Position numbers and translations under genes: made by a program. Shown piece by piece: positions 43,058 through 52,932 of a stretch of DNA of 64,000 nucleotides. The notes beneath the pieces are model-generated. The model was not told the origin of the DNA. It searched no databases and was given only the letters and a program-made list of their open reading frames with translations. The DNA lies in the NCBI RefSeq assembly GCF_023746615.1, contig NZ_CP082275.1:434001-498000 (forward strand), read 5' to 3'. This DNA is from Grimontia kaedaensis (GTDB lineage: Bacteria > Pseudomonadota > Gammaproteobacteria > Enterobacterales > Vibrionaceae). Every line of letters begins with the position of its first letter. Position 1 is the stretch's first letter.

Positions 43058-43621
43058 TTATGCGTGTCCAACGTCTGTGGACAGGTTCAAGGCGTCTATG
43101 CCCATTTGTTTGAGAGCTTTTTCCCAGCGCTCGTTGATGGGAGTATCGAAAATGACTTTGGGATCCGCTTCTATGGTCAGCCAACTGTTTTCTGCCAATT
43201 CCTGTTCAAGTTGACCTGCATCCCAACCCGCGTAGCCGAGCGCGACAATAAACTGGTCTGGCTCTTCGTTAGTGCCAAGGGTACAAAGAATGTCTTTGGA
43301 TGTCGTTACGGTTAGCTCATCAGACAGCTGAACACTTGAGCCGAAAAGTTTCGGATTCTTGTGCAGGACAAAACCGCGATCTTCCGAGACAGGGCCACCA
43401 AATAACACCGGTTGGTCAAGGCTCACCGGATGGGTGACATCCTGTTCACGCTCCACCTCGATTTGATCCAGCATGTTGGCAATGGAGATATTGATGGGTT
43501 GGTTGATCACCAGCCCCATGGCACCATCTTCATTGTGTTCGCACATATAAACGACACTGTGCTGGAAGCGTTCATCAGCCATGCTGGGCATTGCGACCAA
43601 GAAATGATTTTTTAAATTCAC
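43058..43621 (-). CDS. yqgE: YqgE/AlgH family protein
   Basis: 187 aa from the GTG at 43621, which gives MNLKNHFLVAMP, aligned with the E. coli start, and exactly its length as I recall it. A GTG 12 bp upstream is possible but less likely. MGLVINQP, GGPVSEDRGFVLH and ALGYAGWDAGQLEQE are family features. Function unknown; it usually precedes ruvX as here. Confidence 0.94.
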   Translation of the reverse strand: MNLKNHFLVAMPSMADERFQHSVVYMCEHNEDGAMGLVINQPINISIANMLDQIEVEREQDVTHPVSLDQPVLFGGPVSEDRGFVLHKNPKLFGSSVQLSDELTVTTSKDILCTLGTNEEPDQFIVALGYAGWDAGQLEQELAENSWLTIEADPKVIFDTPINERWEKALKQMGIDALNLSTDVGHA

Positions 43622-43697
43622 TGTGTCTTCCACATTGCGCCCTTCATTGCGTATGAGCCTACTTTCATTATGAGCAGTAAGCTGCAGAATGTCAGAT

Positions 43698-43719
43698 CCG
43701 GGCGAGCATTTTCGCCCGG
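43698..43719 (-). terminator. Hairpin after gshB
   Basis: CCGGGCGA-AAATGC-TCGCCCGG on the minus strand, just past the gshB stop. There is no T-run, so it may be a partial terminator or an mRNA 3'-end stabiliser. Confidence 0.45.
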
Positions 43720-43731
43720 TTTGCCGTGCGG

Positions 43732-44679
43732 TTATTTTTGCAGGCGAACTTCGATGGCATCCATTAATTTGCCACTAATATTGATATCAAATGCGGCTTC
43801 AATTTCACGGATACACGTCGGGCTGGTCACGTTAATTTCGGTCAGCTTATCACCAATGATGTCAAGACCCACGAAGATCAGGCCTTTCTCTTTCAGCGTT
43901 GGTGCCACTGCATGGGCAATTGCCCAGTCAGTATCGCTGAGTGGGCGTGCTTCACCTCGACCACCTGCTGCCAGATTGCCACGGGTTTCGCCTTTGGCTG
44001 GAATACGTGCCAGACAATAAGGCATCGGCTCACCATCTACCACCAAAATGCGTTTGTCGCCATTGCTGATGTCTGGCACGAACGTCTGCGCCATGCAGTA
44101 GTTGTTGCCAAGGCCCGTTAGGGTTTCGATGATCACAGATAGGTTAGGATCGCCTTGCTTCACGCGGAAGATAGACGAGCCGCCCATGCCATCCAAAGGT
44201 TTCAGGATCACGTCGCCGTGTTTTTCCTGGAACGCTTTGATTTGGTCTGCACGACGGGTCACCAGCGTGATTGGCGTGTGCTCTGGGAACCAGGCAGTGA
44301 ACAGTTTTTCGTTACAGTCACGCAGGCTCTGCGGTTTGTTGACGATAAGACAGCCTTCCACTTCCGCGCGCTCTAGAATGTAAGTCGCGTAGATGTATTC
44401 GGTATCAAACGGCGGGTCTTTACGCATCAACACAGCGTCGAGATCGGCCAGCGCGATTTCCTGTTCGCTGACCACCTCGAACCATTTCTCCGGGTTTTCT
44501 TCCAGCGTGACAATTTTGGTGCGCGCCAGCGCTTTGCCTTGCTCTAAAGACAGGTCATTCATTTGCATGTAATGAATTTCCCAGCCGCGCTTTTGCGCTT
44601 CCAGCATCATGGCAAAGGAGGAGTCTTTTTTGATGTTGATGGACTCGATTGGATCCATCACTACGCCCAGTTTGATCAT
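43732..44679 (-). CDS. gshB: Glutathione synthetase GshB
   Basis: Joins gamma-glutamylcysteine and glycine using ATP, 315 aa. The ATP-grasp fold shows VILKPLDGMGGSSIF, GDKRILVVDGEP and the late INVTSPTCIREIEA. MRKDPPFDTEYIYATYIL is the typical substrate-region block. It is 29 bp downstream of rsmE. Confidence 0.97.
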   Translation of the reverse strand: MIKLGVVMDPIESINIKKDSSFAMMLEAQKRGWEIHYMQMNDLSLEQGKALARTKIVTLEENPEKWFEVVSEQEIALADLDAVLMRKDPPFDTEYIYATYILERAEVEGCLIVNKPQSLRDCNEKLFTAWFPEHTPITLVTRRADQIKAFQEKHGDVILKPLDGMGGSSIFRVKQGDPNLSVIIETLTGLGNNYCMAQTFVPDISNGDKRILVVDGEPMPYCLARIPAKGETRGNLAAGGRGEARPLSDTDWAIAHAVAPTLKEKGLIFVGLDIIGDKLTEINVTSPTCIREIEAAFDINISGKLMDAIEVRLQK

Positions 44680-44708
44680 TAATTTATCCTTATTAACCGA
44701 GGTCGCCT

Positions 44709-45440
44709 TTAACCCAGATCGCCAAAGCGAACCTGCAGGGCAGTGATTGCCGTCAGTGCTGCGGTTTCAGTGCGCAGAACACGTGGCCCCAATAATGTTT
44801 CCTCAAACCCGAATTCACGGGTTCGTTCAATTTCTTCTGATGACAGACCGCCTTCAGGGCCAATCAGCAAACGCACACGGCTAACTGGCTCGGGTAGGGT
44901 ATTGATTGAGTATTTTGCGCGTGGATGAAGGTTCAATTTCAGCCCGTCGAATGTCTCTTGCATCCAATCATCCAGCGACATCACAGGGCGAATCTCTGGC
45001 ACCACATTGCGCCCGCATTGCTCGCAGGCTGCAATCGCTATTTTCTGCCATTGATGCAGTTTCTTGTCGAAGCGATCTGCATTGAGTTTGACACCACAAC
45101 GTTCAGAGATCAGTGGAGTAATAACATTGACGCCAAGCTCTACTGATTTTTGAATAGTGAACTCCATTTTGTCGCCGCGGCTGATGACCTGGCCCAAGTG
45201 CAAATCCAGCGGTGATTCGATGCTGCGTTCAACACGCTCAACAATATCAACCTTGACAGATTTTTTACCTGATTCAGCAATCACGGCAGGGAACTCTGCG
45301 CCGTGACCATCAAATAACAACACTTCCTGACCTACCTGCATACGAAGCACACGGCCAACGTGATTGGCAGCGTCATCGCTCAGGGCAATGCGGCCAGTGT
45401 CAGGCAAGGATTCAGGATGGAAAATTCTTGGGATACGCAT
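44709..45440 (-). CDS. rsmE: 16S rRNA (uracil1498-N3)-methyltransferase RsmE
   Basis: SPOUT methyltransferase, 243 aa from the ATG at 45440 (MRIPRIFHP); a longer frame to 45482 is rejected because it would run into a hairpin. The knot-region landmarks are LIGPEGGLSSEEI and LGPRVLRTETA. Confidence 0.96.
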   Translation of the reverse strand: MRIPRIFHPESLPDTGRIALSDDAANHVGRVLRMQVGQEVLLFDGHGAEFPAVIAESGKKSVKVDIVERVERSIESPLDLHLGQVISRGDKMEFTIQKSVELGVNVITPLISERCGVKLNADRFDKKLHQWQKIAIAACEQCGRNVVPEIRPVMSLDDWMQETFDGLKLNLHPRAKYSINTLPEPVSRVRLLIGPEGGLSSEEIERTREFGFEETLLGPRVLRTETAALTAITALQVRFGDLG

Positions 45441-45462
45441 GGTGTTTTCATGACTGGATAAC

Positions 45463-45495
45463 AATAGGCAGCAGTGTATCACGCTGCTGCCTATT
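45463..45495 (-). terminator. Hairpin between endA and rsmE
   Basis: A 12-bp stem AATAGGCAGCAG / CTGCTGCCTATT with a nine-base loop, on the 3' side of endA. The U-tract is poor (TTGTTAT). Confidence 0.5.
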
Positions 45496-45524
45496 GGCTG
45501 TAGTGTTGCGCACTCCCTGAAGTA

Positions 45525-46232
45525 TCAGAGACCGGCCTTTTCACAGGAAGCTTGCACGAACGGATTATGATTACCTTGCTCGCGGGCAATGCGGCGGTCG
45601 CGCTCACACTCCCACTCGTTGACTGGGTAGGTTTTGTCCCAGGCATCCATCAGCTTTTTCTGAGCCGATGCCAGACGAAAATCATATTGCTGGTTCATGT
45701 ACTTGTACGTACGTGCAATGGCACCGCGACTTTGTGCTGGCGGCTCAAACACGCGTTGCTTGAAATCCACTTTGGCTGCGCACTGGCCATAGAAAGCCCC
45801 GTCGTTGCCATTCCATTGTGAGAATCGGAAGTTCGATCGGTCACCGTTGACTTCGCCAATGGCAGGAACCAGATTGTGCAAGTCAGCCTCCATCAATTTG
45901 AAAGCCACGTCATTGCGGGTGCAGTTCTTGCGTCCACCGTCTTGCCAACATTGGCGCTGATGGCCAAATTGCCATGCAGGCACCACATGCTCCCATTCAA
46001 TGCGACTGGCACGCTTTTCCTGTTTACGGACTTGATAACCACACTCAGAAAAATCAGGCACGCCCTTCTTGCCCTGCCATTCAATGTCACAGCCGCAGTA
46101 AAACGAAGTGGGGTAGTCCTGATAGATTTTTTGCGCGATGCGTTTGGCTTTACTGAAGGATTGCGGATGCTCGGCTGCTGTTGTGATCGAAGAGATCAGC
46201 AGTGCCGAAAGCAGCATCAGAAATTTTCTCAT
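45525..46232 (-). CDS. endA: Periplasmic/secreted endonuclease I EndA
   Basis: 235 aa with a 20-residue signal peptide ending TTAA. The active-site His is H82 in EWEHVVPA, with the NGDRSNFRF segment supplying metal ligands. Many cysteines (for example CGCDIEW, CWQDGGRKNC) form disulfides in Vibrio homologues. It degrades extracellular or periplasmic DNA and in Vibrio homologues (Dns/Xds type) limits natural transformation. Confidence 0.95.
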   Translation of the reverse strand: MRKFLMLLSALLISSITTAAEHPQSFSKAKRIAQKIYQDYPTSFYCGCDIEWQGKKGVPDFSECGYQVRKQEKRASRIEWEHVVPAWQFGHQRQCWQDGGRKNCTRNDVAFKLMEADLHNLVPAIGEVNGDRSNFRFSQWNGNDGAFYGQCAAKVDFKQRVFEPPAQSRGAIARTYKYMNQQYDFRLASAQKKLMDAWDKTYPVNEWECERDRRIAREQGNHNPFVQASCEKAGL

Positions 46233-46346
46233 GTGTATTTAGCGCTCGGTGTTGGAATTGTGTAGTTTGATTATTACAGACTATTGAGAGCTAAATCGCA
46301 TCAAATTAGTGTTAATTGAAGAGTTTATTGATAAGAGAAAAGTTGC

Positions 46347-46838
46347 TTATGTGAGAGATGGGGTGAAGACAAGAGGCTGTTTACAGCGGCGGCAAACATA
46401 TTGAACCTGTTCGCGCTGAACTTTGTTGTGACGACGAATAGAGAGCTCGATATGGTCACAACCGCATTGATAGGTAAACGTTTTACCCTGAACAGAACTG
46501 ACATCAAAGCTGTGGGTAGTTTTTGGTGCCACACCAAAAACCTGTGACATCACCGCCTGCCACTCTTTTCCGTGCGGCCGCACTTTTCCAAAGCGGGCAT
46601 ATACAATCAAGTGACTGATTTCATGCGGCACCACTTCGTCAAAAAACGCTTGGATGTTTTCTTCCAACAATAGCGGGTTAAACCTGAGTTGCCAGCGTTG
46701 AAGCAATGCCATTCCTGCCGTTTTCCCACGAATGTCAAACCGGATTGCAGGCACAGCAAATTCACTCCCAAGCTGTTTGTTAGCCAGAGTGATGCATTCG
46801 CTGACGCGTTGGGTAAGACGATAGTGGAGTTCGTTCAT
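46347..46838 (-). CDS. sprT: SprT family zinc metalloprotease-like protein
   Basis: 163 aa from the ATG at 46838; a TTG at 46886 lies inside the metK terminator. The zinc motif HEISH is at H72-H76. The C-terminal zinc ribbon has the two CxC/CxxC pairs (CGCDH and CRRC). The SprT fold is related to SPRTN proteases that cleave DNA-protein crosslinks; bacterial SprT activity is unproven. Confidence 0.93.
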   Translation of the reverse strand: MNELHYRLTQRVSECITLANKQLGSEFAVPAIRFDIRGKTAGMALLQRWQLRFNPLLLEENIQAFFDEVVPHEISHLIVYARFGKVRPHGKEWQAVMSQVFGVAPKTTHSFDVSSVQGKTFTYQCGCDHIELSIRRHNKVQREQVQYVCRRCKQPLVFTPSLT

Positions 46839-46884
46839 ATTCGGCAGTTTAGATTCAAGAGCCGACAGGGTAGGGAACAGAAAC

Positions 46885-46912
46885 AAAAAAGGGAAGCCTG
46901 AGCTTCCCTTTC
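46885..46912 (-). terminator. Terminator of metK
   Basis: AAAGGGAAGC-TCAG-GCTTCCCTTT, then T-run, on the minus strand 16 bp after metK. Confidence 0.85.
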
Positions 46913-46927
46913 GTATTCAGATTGCGA

Positions 46928-48082
46928 TTACTTGATTTGAGCGAAATCGCGCAGTGCTGCCACTTTGTCGGTCTTTTCCCAAGGGAACTCTTCACGACCG
47001 AAGTGACCGTAAGCGGCTGTCTTCTTGTAGATAGGTTGTAGTAGGTTCAGCATTTCCTGAAGGCCGTAAGGGCGCAGGTCGAAGTGCTGACGAACTGCTT
47101 CGATAATGATGTCGTGAGACACTTTCTCAGTACCGAAGGTTTCAACCATGATAGACGTTGGATCCGCGACACCAATGGCGTAAGACAGTTGGATTTCACA
47201 ACGGTCAGCCATGCCTGCAGCAACGATGTTCTTCGCGACATAGCGCGCTGCATAAGCTGCAGAGCGGTCAACTTTTGATGGGTCTTTACCTGAGAATGCA
47301 CCGCCACCGTGACGTGCTGCACCGCCGTAGGTATCAACGATGATCTTACGACCCGTCAGACCACAGTCACCCATTGGGCCACCGATAACGAAACGGCCAG
47401 TTGGGTTGATGAAGAAGTTGGTGTCTTTGTTCAGCCACTCTGCAGGCAGTACTGGCTTGATGATCTCTTCCATTACCGCTTCGCGCAGGTCTGGTGTAGA
47501 GATGCTGTCACAGTGCTGGGTAGACAGAACAACCGCATCGATGCCAACAATCTTACCTTGGTCGTATTGGAAGGTGACCTGAGATTTTGCATCCGGACGC
47601 AGCCAAGGCAGCGTACCGTTCTTGCGAACTTCCGCTTGACGTTGAACCAAACGGTGAGAGTAAGTGATTGGTGCCGGCATCAATACATCAGTTTCGTTAC
47701 ATGCGTAACCGAACATGATGCCTTGGTCGCCTGCGCCTTGTTCTTTAGGGTCAGTTTTATCAACACCTTGGTTGATGTCAGGAGACTGCTTACCGATGGT
47801 GTTTAGAATCGCACAAGAATCTGCGTCGAAACCCATGTCAGAGTGAACGTAGCCGATTTCGCGAACGGTTTCGCGGGTCAGTTCTTCGATATCAACCCAT
47901 GCTGAGGTTGTGATTTCACCACCCACCATCACCATGCCGGTTTTAACGTAAGTCTCACAGGCTACGCGTGCTTTTGGATCCTGCTCCAGAATCGCGTCAA
48001 GAACGGCGTCTGAAATCTGGTCTGCGATTTTGTCTGGATGACCTTCTGATACTGACTCAGAAGTAAACAGGTGTTTAGCCAT
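46928..48082 (-). CDS. metK: S-adenosylmethionine synthetase MetK
   Basis: Makes SAM from methionine and ATP, 384 aa. N-terminal FTSESVSEGHPDKIADQISD, the hexapeptide-like GAGDQG (GAGDQGIMFGYA), and GGGAFSGKD are the P-loop-like and signature motifs. The gene stands alone behind a MetJ-type operator (48146-48193). No SAM riboswitch is visible. Confidence 0.98.
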   Translation of the reverse strand: MAKHLFTSESVSEGHPDKIADQISDAVLDAILEQDPKARVACETYVKTGMVMVGGEITTSAWVDIEELTRETVREIGYVHSDMGFDADSCAILNTIGKQSPDINQGVDKTDPKEQGAGDQGIMFGYACNETDVLMPAPITYSHRLVQRQAEVRKNGTLPWLRPDAKSQVTFQYDQGKIVGIDAVVLSTQHCDSISTPDLREAVMEEIIKPVLPAEWLNKDTNFFINPTGRFVIGGPMGDCGLTGRKIIVDTYGGAARHGGGAFSGKDPSKVDRSAAYAARYVAKNIVAAGMADRCEIQLSYAIGVADPTSIMVETFGTEKVSHDIIIEAVRQHFDLRPYGLQEMLNLLQPIYKKTAAYGHFGREEFPWEKTDKVAALRDFAQIK

Positions 48083-48145
48083 GTCTTTTCCCTAGCAATA
48101 ATAAAGTTTGGTTGATACCGAATATCTGTTTGCAAATGCATCTTT

Positions 48146-48193
48146 AGTCGTCTGACCGTATAAAGGTATAGATGCTTTGCCATCTGGACGTCT
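48146..48193 (-). promoter_or_regulatory. MetJ-type operator of metK (six tandem 8-bp units)
   Basis: On the minus strand the units read AGACGTCC, AGATGGCA, AAGCATCT, ATACCTTT, ATACGGTC and AGACGACT without gaps, against the MetJ box AGACGTCT. The outer units match best. The block is 64-111 bp upstream of the metK start. The remaining metK-tkt gap (48194-48468) holds the tkt leader and no further feature I can name. Confidence 0.65.
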
Positions 48194-48468
48194 ATTCTAC
48201 GCAGCAAACCGCATAAATCAACCTCACAAATAGTCCGCGTAAATAAGTAAACGATTGCGTCCGTATTGGTGTAGTTACAAATAGATGCGGAACTTTCGCG
48301 TTCTGAACAGGCAGAATCCCTTAAAATCAGCCATGTAAAACGTTTGCAGAGCTGCCGGACTCTTGCGACAATACTCGCCCGCCGAATTCAGCAATCTGGC
48401 CGCTTTTTTAACAAGTATTGTGCCGGATTGCCTATAACTCAAAACCTCTAATGATCTCAGGAGCAGAC

Positions 48469-50466
48469 ATGTCTTCTCGCAAGGTTTTAGCAAACGCGAT
48501 CCGTGCCCTCAGCATGGACGGTGTACAACAAGCTAACTCTGGTCACCCAGGTGCCCCAATGGGCATGGCAGATATCGCCGAAGTCCTGTGGCGTGACCAC
48601 ATGAACCACAACCCACAAAACCCTGAGTGGACAGACCGCGACCGCTTCGTGCTGTCAAACGGTCACGGCTCTATGCTGATTTACTCTTTACTGCACCTGA
48701 CCGGTTACGAGCTGTCTATCGATGATCTGAAAAACTTCCGTCAACTGCACTCGAAAACCCCAGGCCACCCTGAGTACGGCTACGCGCCAGGCGTCGAGAC
48801 CACTACGGGCCCGCTGGGTCAGGGGATCACCAATGCTGTCGGTATGGCGATTGCGGAAAAAGCACTGGCCGCTCAGTTCAACCGTGAAGGCCACGACATC
48901 GTCGACCACAACACCTATGCGTTCCTGGGTGACGGCTGTCTGATGGAAGGTATCTCTCACGAAGCATGTTCGCTGGCAGGTACGCTGGGCCTAGGTAAAC
49001 TGATCGCGTTCTGGGATGACAACGGCATCTCTATCGACGGTCACGTTGAAGGCTGGTTCACTGACGACACACCCAAGCGTTTCGAATCTTATGGCTGGCA
49101 CGTTATCCCAGCCGTTGACGGTCACGACGCTGACGCGATCAATGCAGCCATTGAAGCGGCGAAAGCAGAAACTGGCCGTCCTACCCTGATTTGTACCAAA
49201 ACCATCATCGGTTTCGGTTCACCAAACAAAGCAGGCTCTCACGACTGCCACGGTGCTCCTCTGGGCGCAGACGAGATCAAAGCAGCACGTGAGTTCCTGG
49301 GTTGGGAACACCCTGCGTTTGAAATCCCAGCTGACGTTTACGGTCAGTGGGACGCGAAAGAAGCAGGCGCAGCAAAAGAAGCGGCTTGGAATGAGAAACT
49401 GGCTGCGTACGAAGCTGCACACCCTGAGCTGGCGGCAGAATTCAAACGCCGTGTAAACGGTGACTTGCCTGCTGAGTGGGAAGCGAAAGCCAACCAAATC
49501 ATTGCCGACCTGCAAGCCAACCCAGCAAACATTGCGTCACGCAAAGCATCTCAAAATGCACTGGAAGCCTTCGGTGCAATGTTGCCTGAATTCATGGGTG
49601 GCTCAGCTGACCTGGCGCCTTCAAACCTGACCATGTGGTCTGGCTCAAAAGCCCTGACCGGCGAAGATGCATCTGGCAACTACATCCACTACGGTGTGCG
49701 CGAGTTTGGTATGACCGCCATCATCAACGGTATCGCGCTGCACGGTGGTTTCGTCCCATACGGTGCGACCTTCCTGATGTTCATGGAATACGCGCGTAAC
49801 GCGATGCGTATGGCAGCACTGATGAAAGTGCAGAACATCCAGGTTTACACCCACGATTCTATCGGTCTGGGTGAAGATGGCCCAACGCACCAACCTGTTG
49901 AGCAAATCGCGTCTCTGCGTCTCACGCCAAACATGAGCACATGGCGTCCATGTGACCAGGTGGAATCTGCGGTAGCGTGGAAACTGGCGATTGAGCGTAA
50001 AGACGGCCCAAGCTCGCTGATTTTCTCGCGTCAGAATTTGGCACAGCAAGAGCGTTCAGCGGAGCAAGTGGCAAACATCGCTAAGGGTGGTTACATCCTG
50101 AAAGATTGCATTGGCACTCCTGAGCTTATTCTGATTGCGACCGGCTCAGAGGTTGAATTGGCGGTTGAAGCAAGCACTGAACTGTCAGCGCAGGGCTTCA
50201 ATGTTCGTGTGGTTTCAATCCCATCGACTGACGTATTCGACAAGCAAGATGCGGCTTACCGTGAATCGGTACTGCCATCAGACGTGACGGCACGTGTGGC
50301 TATCGAAGCGGGCATCGCGGATTTCTGGTACAAGTACGTGGGCTTTGACGGTCGCATCATCGGCATGCACACCTTCGGTGAATCTGCACCGGCAGGTGAG
50401 CTGTTCAAGATGTTCGGCTTCACCACTGAAAATGTGGTTGAGACAGCAAAAGAACTGCTGGCGTAA
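48469..50466 (+). CDS. tkt: Transketolase Tkt
   Basis: Thiamine diphosphate enzyme of the pentose phosphate pathway, 665 aa from the ATG at 48469 with CAGGAG ahead of it. SGHPGAPMGMAD, the ThDP motif GDGCLMEG followed by the DDNGISIDG segment, and the later EDGPTHQPVEQIASLR are all present. Codon use is strongly biased, as expected for a highly expressed gene. It is followed by its own terminator. Confidence 0.98.
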   Translation: MSSRKVLANAIRALSMDGVQQANSGHPGAPMGMADIAEVLWRDHMNHNPQNPEWTDRDRFVLSNGHGSMLIYSLLHLTGYELSIDDLKNFRQLHSKTPGHPEYGYAPGVETTTGPLGQGITNAVGMAIAEKALAAQFNREGHDIVDHNTYAFLGDGCLMEGISHEACSLAGTLGLGKLIAFWDDNGISIDGHVEGWFTDDTPKRFESYGWHVIPAVDGHDADAINAAIEAAKAETGRPTLICTKTIIGFGSPNKAGSHDCHGAPLGADEIKAAREFLGWEHPAFEIPADVYGQWDAKEAGAAKEAAWNEKLAAYEAAHPELAAEFKRRVNGDLPAEWEAKANQIIADLQANPANIASRKASQNALEAFGAMLPEFMGGSADLAPSNLTMWSGSKALTGEDASGNYIHYGVREFGMTAIINGIALHGGFVPYGATFLMFMEYARNAMRMAALMKVQNIQVYTHDSIGLGEDGPTHQPVEQIASLRLTPNMSTWRPCDQVESAVAWKLAIERKDGPSSLIFSRQNLAQQERSAEQVANIAKGGYILKDCIGTPELILIATGSEVELAVEASTELSAQGFNVRVVSIPSTDVFDKQDAAYRESVLPSDVTARVAIEAGIADFWYKYVGFDGRIIGMHTFGESAPAGELFKMFGFTTENVVETAKELLA

Positions 50467-50483
50467 GTACCCAGTCAATACTG

Positions 50484-50509
50484 AAAACCCGCCAACTGGC
50501 GGGTTTTTT
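50484..50509 (+). terminator. Terminator of tkt
   Basis: AAAACCCGCC-AACT-GGCGGGTTTT, then T-run. Confidence 0.88.
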
Positions 50510-50636
50510 CTTTCCAGTTCTTTATCCAATCCTTAAGAAACATTGATGAGAGACCAGTCACATTCTGCGTGCGAAATTCACGTGCTTGAGATAGACTGTC
50601 AGCCGCATTTCATTAACGACACAGAACAGCAGGGAT

Positions 50637-51665
50637 ATGGCATTACGCGTCGCAATTAATGGATTTGGCCGCATTGGCCGTAGCGTGCTCCGCGCGCTGT
50701 ATGAAAGTGACAAACGTGACCAGATAGAAGTGGTTGCGGTGAACGAATTAGCTGAGCCTGATGCCATGGCGCATCTGCTTCAGTATGACTCCAGTCATGG
50801 CCGCTTTTTTAAGAAAGTGACCAACAGTCAGGAGTCCCTGTTTGTTGGCGACGACAAAATCCGCATCCTGCACCTTAGTGACATCAATCTACTCCCTTGG
50901 CGAGATCTGGACATCGACATCGTGCTCGATTGTACGGGTGTGTTTGGCAACCGCGAACATGGTCAGGCGCATTTGGACGCCGGTGCTAAGAAAGTGCTGT
51001 TCTCCCATCCAGGCAGTAACGATCTGGATAACACCATCATCTTTGGTGTGAATGACGAAACCCTCAAACCGACGGATCGTATTGTTTCCAATGGTTCCTG
51101 TACCACCAACTGTATAGTGCCTGTAATTAAGGTATTGGATGAGCAGTTTGGGATTGAGTCAGGCACCATCACCACGATTCACTCTTCCATGAATGACCAG
51201 CAAGTGATTGACGCTTATCACCCAGATCTGCGACGCACACGCGCTGCCAGTCAGTCTATTATTCCGGTCGACACTAAATTACATTTAGGAATTGGAAGAA
51301 TCTTTCCGAAATTTTCTGACAAATTTGAAGCGATTTCGGTTAGAGTGCCAACAATTAACGTCACAGCAATGGATTTGAGTGTTACTGTTCACACAAAAGT
51401 GAAAGTTAATGACGTAAATCAATCACTCGAGGAGGCCGCTCGGTGTACATTGAACGGCATCGTCGACTATACCGAGGCGCCACTTGTCTCGATAGACTTT
51501 AACCATGATCCCCACAGCGCCATTGTGGATGGCTCGCAGACACGAGTTAGTAATCATCATCTGATAAAGATGTTGGTGTGGTGCGACAACGAATGGGGAT
51601 TTGCTAACCGCATGCTCGATACGGCGTTGGCCATGGCAACAGTTACCAGTGGCTCGAAGGCTTGA
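50637..51665 (+). CDS. epd: D-erythrose-4-phosphate dehydrogenase Epd
   Basis: GAPDH paralogue making 4-phosphoerythronate for vitamin B6 synthesis, 342 aa. NAD site INGFGRIGR, catalytic C155 in SNGSCTTNC, and the end WCDNEWGFANRMLDT. Its position directly before pgk and fbaA, and HSSMNDQQVIDAYH in place of the usual GAPDH HSYT sequence, favour Epd over GapA. Confidence 0.94.
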   Translation: MALRVAINGFGRIGRSVLRALYESDKRDQIEVVAVNELAEPDAMAHLLQYDSSHGRFFKKVTNSQESLFVGDDKIRILHLSDINLLPWRDLDIDIVLDCTGVFGNREHGQAHLDAGAKKVLFSHPGSNDLDNTIIFGVNDETLKPTDRIVSNGSCTTNCIVPVIKVLDEQFGIESGTITTIHSSMNDQQVIDAYHPDLRRTRAASQSIIPVDTKLHLGIGRIFPKFSDKFEAISVRVPTINVTAMDLSVTVHTKVKVNDVNQSLEEAARCTLNGIVDYTEAPLVSIDFNHDPHSAIVDGSQTRVSNHHLIKMLVWCDNEWGFANRMLDTALAMATVTSGSKA

Positions 51666-51736
51666 GCCACGGCTTTCCGAAGTGAAGAAAGCCACAGCAA
51701 ATTTTTTGATTTTTGCAACTTAGAGAGAGGACGAAA

Positions 51737-52900
51737 ATGTCTGTAATCAAAATGACCGATCTGGATCTGGCTGGCAAACGCGTATTTATCCGTGCCGATC
51801 TGAACGTACCAGTAAAAGACGGTAAAGTGACTTCTGACGCGCGTATTCTGGCGTCTCTGCCAACCATCAAACACTGCCTGGAAGCTGGCGCGAAAGTGAT
51901 GGTTACTTCTCACCTGGGTCGTCCGACCGAAGGCGAGTACGCTGAAGAATTCTCTCTGCAGCCTGTTGTTAACTACCTGAACGACGCACTGGATTGTGAC
52001 GTTAAACTGGCAAAAGACTACCTGGACGGCCTGGAGCTGAACGCAGGTGAGCTGGTTGTTCTGGAAAACGTACGTTTCAACAAAGGCGAGAAGAAAAACG
52101 AAGACGAACTGTCTAAGAAATACGCTGCACTGTGTGACGTATTCGTGATGGACGCGTTCGGTACTGCTCACCGTGCACAAGCATCAACCTACGGTGTTGG
52201 TGTGTTCGCTCCAATCGCATGTGCCGGTCCTCTGCTGGCAAACGAACTGGAAGCACTGGGCAAAGCAATGGACAACCCAGCGCGCCCAATGGTGGCAATC
52301 GTTGGTGGTTCTAAAGTGTCTACCAAACTGACTGTTCTGGAATCTCTGTCTAAAATCGCTGACCAACTGGTTGTTGGTGGTGGTATCGCAAACACCTTCA
52401 TCGCAGCAGCAGGCCACAACGTAGGTAAGTCTCTGTACGAAGCTGACCTGGTTGAGACTGCTAAGAAGCTGATGGATGACTGTGCGATTCCAGTAGCGAC
52501 TGACGTTGCATGTGCAAAAGCATTCGACGAGAACGCAGAAGCAGAAATCAAGCATGTTTCTGAAGTTCAGGACGACGACATGATCTTCGACCTGGGTCCA
52601 GACTCAACACAAGCGCTGGCTGAAATCTTGAAGAATGCAAAAACCATTCTTTGGAACGGCCCAGTAGGCGTATTCGAGTTCAAGAACTTCGAAGCAGGTA
52701 CTAAAGGTATCTCTGAAGCGATTGCTGCTTCTGAAGGTTTCTCTGTTGCAGGTGGTGGTGACACGCTGGCAGCTATCGACCAGTTCGGTATCAAAGCTGA
52801 CGTTTCTTACATCTCTACCGGTGGCGGCGCATTCCTTGAGTTCGTTGAAGGTAAAGTACTGCCTGCAGTAGAAATGCTGGAAACTCGCGCTAAAGCGTAA
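51737..52900 (+). CDS. pgk: Phosphoglycerate kinase Pgk
   Basis: Glycolytic enzyme, 387 aa from the ATG at 51737 with GAGAGG upstream. RVFIRADLNVPV is the family signature; SHLGRPTEGEY, GGSKVSTKL and the ATP-site GGGDTLAAIDQFG are present. Codon bias is very strong. It is 71 bp after epd, consistent with an epd-pgk-fba operon with internal promoters. Confidence 0.98.
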   Translation: MSVIKMTDLDLAGKRVFIRADLNVPVKDGKVTSDARILASLPTIKHCLEAGAKVMVTSHLGRPTEGEYAEEFSLQPVVNYLNDALDCDVKLAKDYLDGLELNAGELVVLENVRFNKGEKKNEDELSKKYAALCDVFVMDAFGTAHRAQASTYGVGVFAPIACAGPLLANELEALGKAMDNPARPMVAIVGGSKVSTKLTVLESLSKIADQLVVGGGIANTFIAAAGHNVGKSLYEADLVETAKKLMDDCAIPVATDVACAKAFDENAEAEIKHVSEVQDDDMIFDLGPDSTQALAEILKNAKTILWNGPVGVFEFKNFEAGTKGISEAIAASEGFSVAGGGDTLAAIDQFGIKADVSYISTGGGAFLEFVEGKVLPAVEMLETRAKA

Positions 52901-52905
52901 TGACG

Positions 52906-52932
52906 AACGGGGGGGATTGCCCCCGTTTTTTT
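52906..52932 (+). terminator. Terminator after pgk
   Basis: AACGGGGG-GGATTG-CCCCCGTT followed by T-run. It limits read-through into fbaA, so fbaA probably has its own promoter in 52940-53110. Confidence 0.82.

Noticed and set aside
48083..48145. SAM riboswitch in the metK leader
   Set aside because: No riboswitch-like stems or terminator; the leader is short and the MetJ-type boxes explain SAM control.
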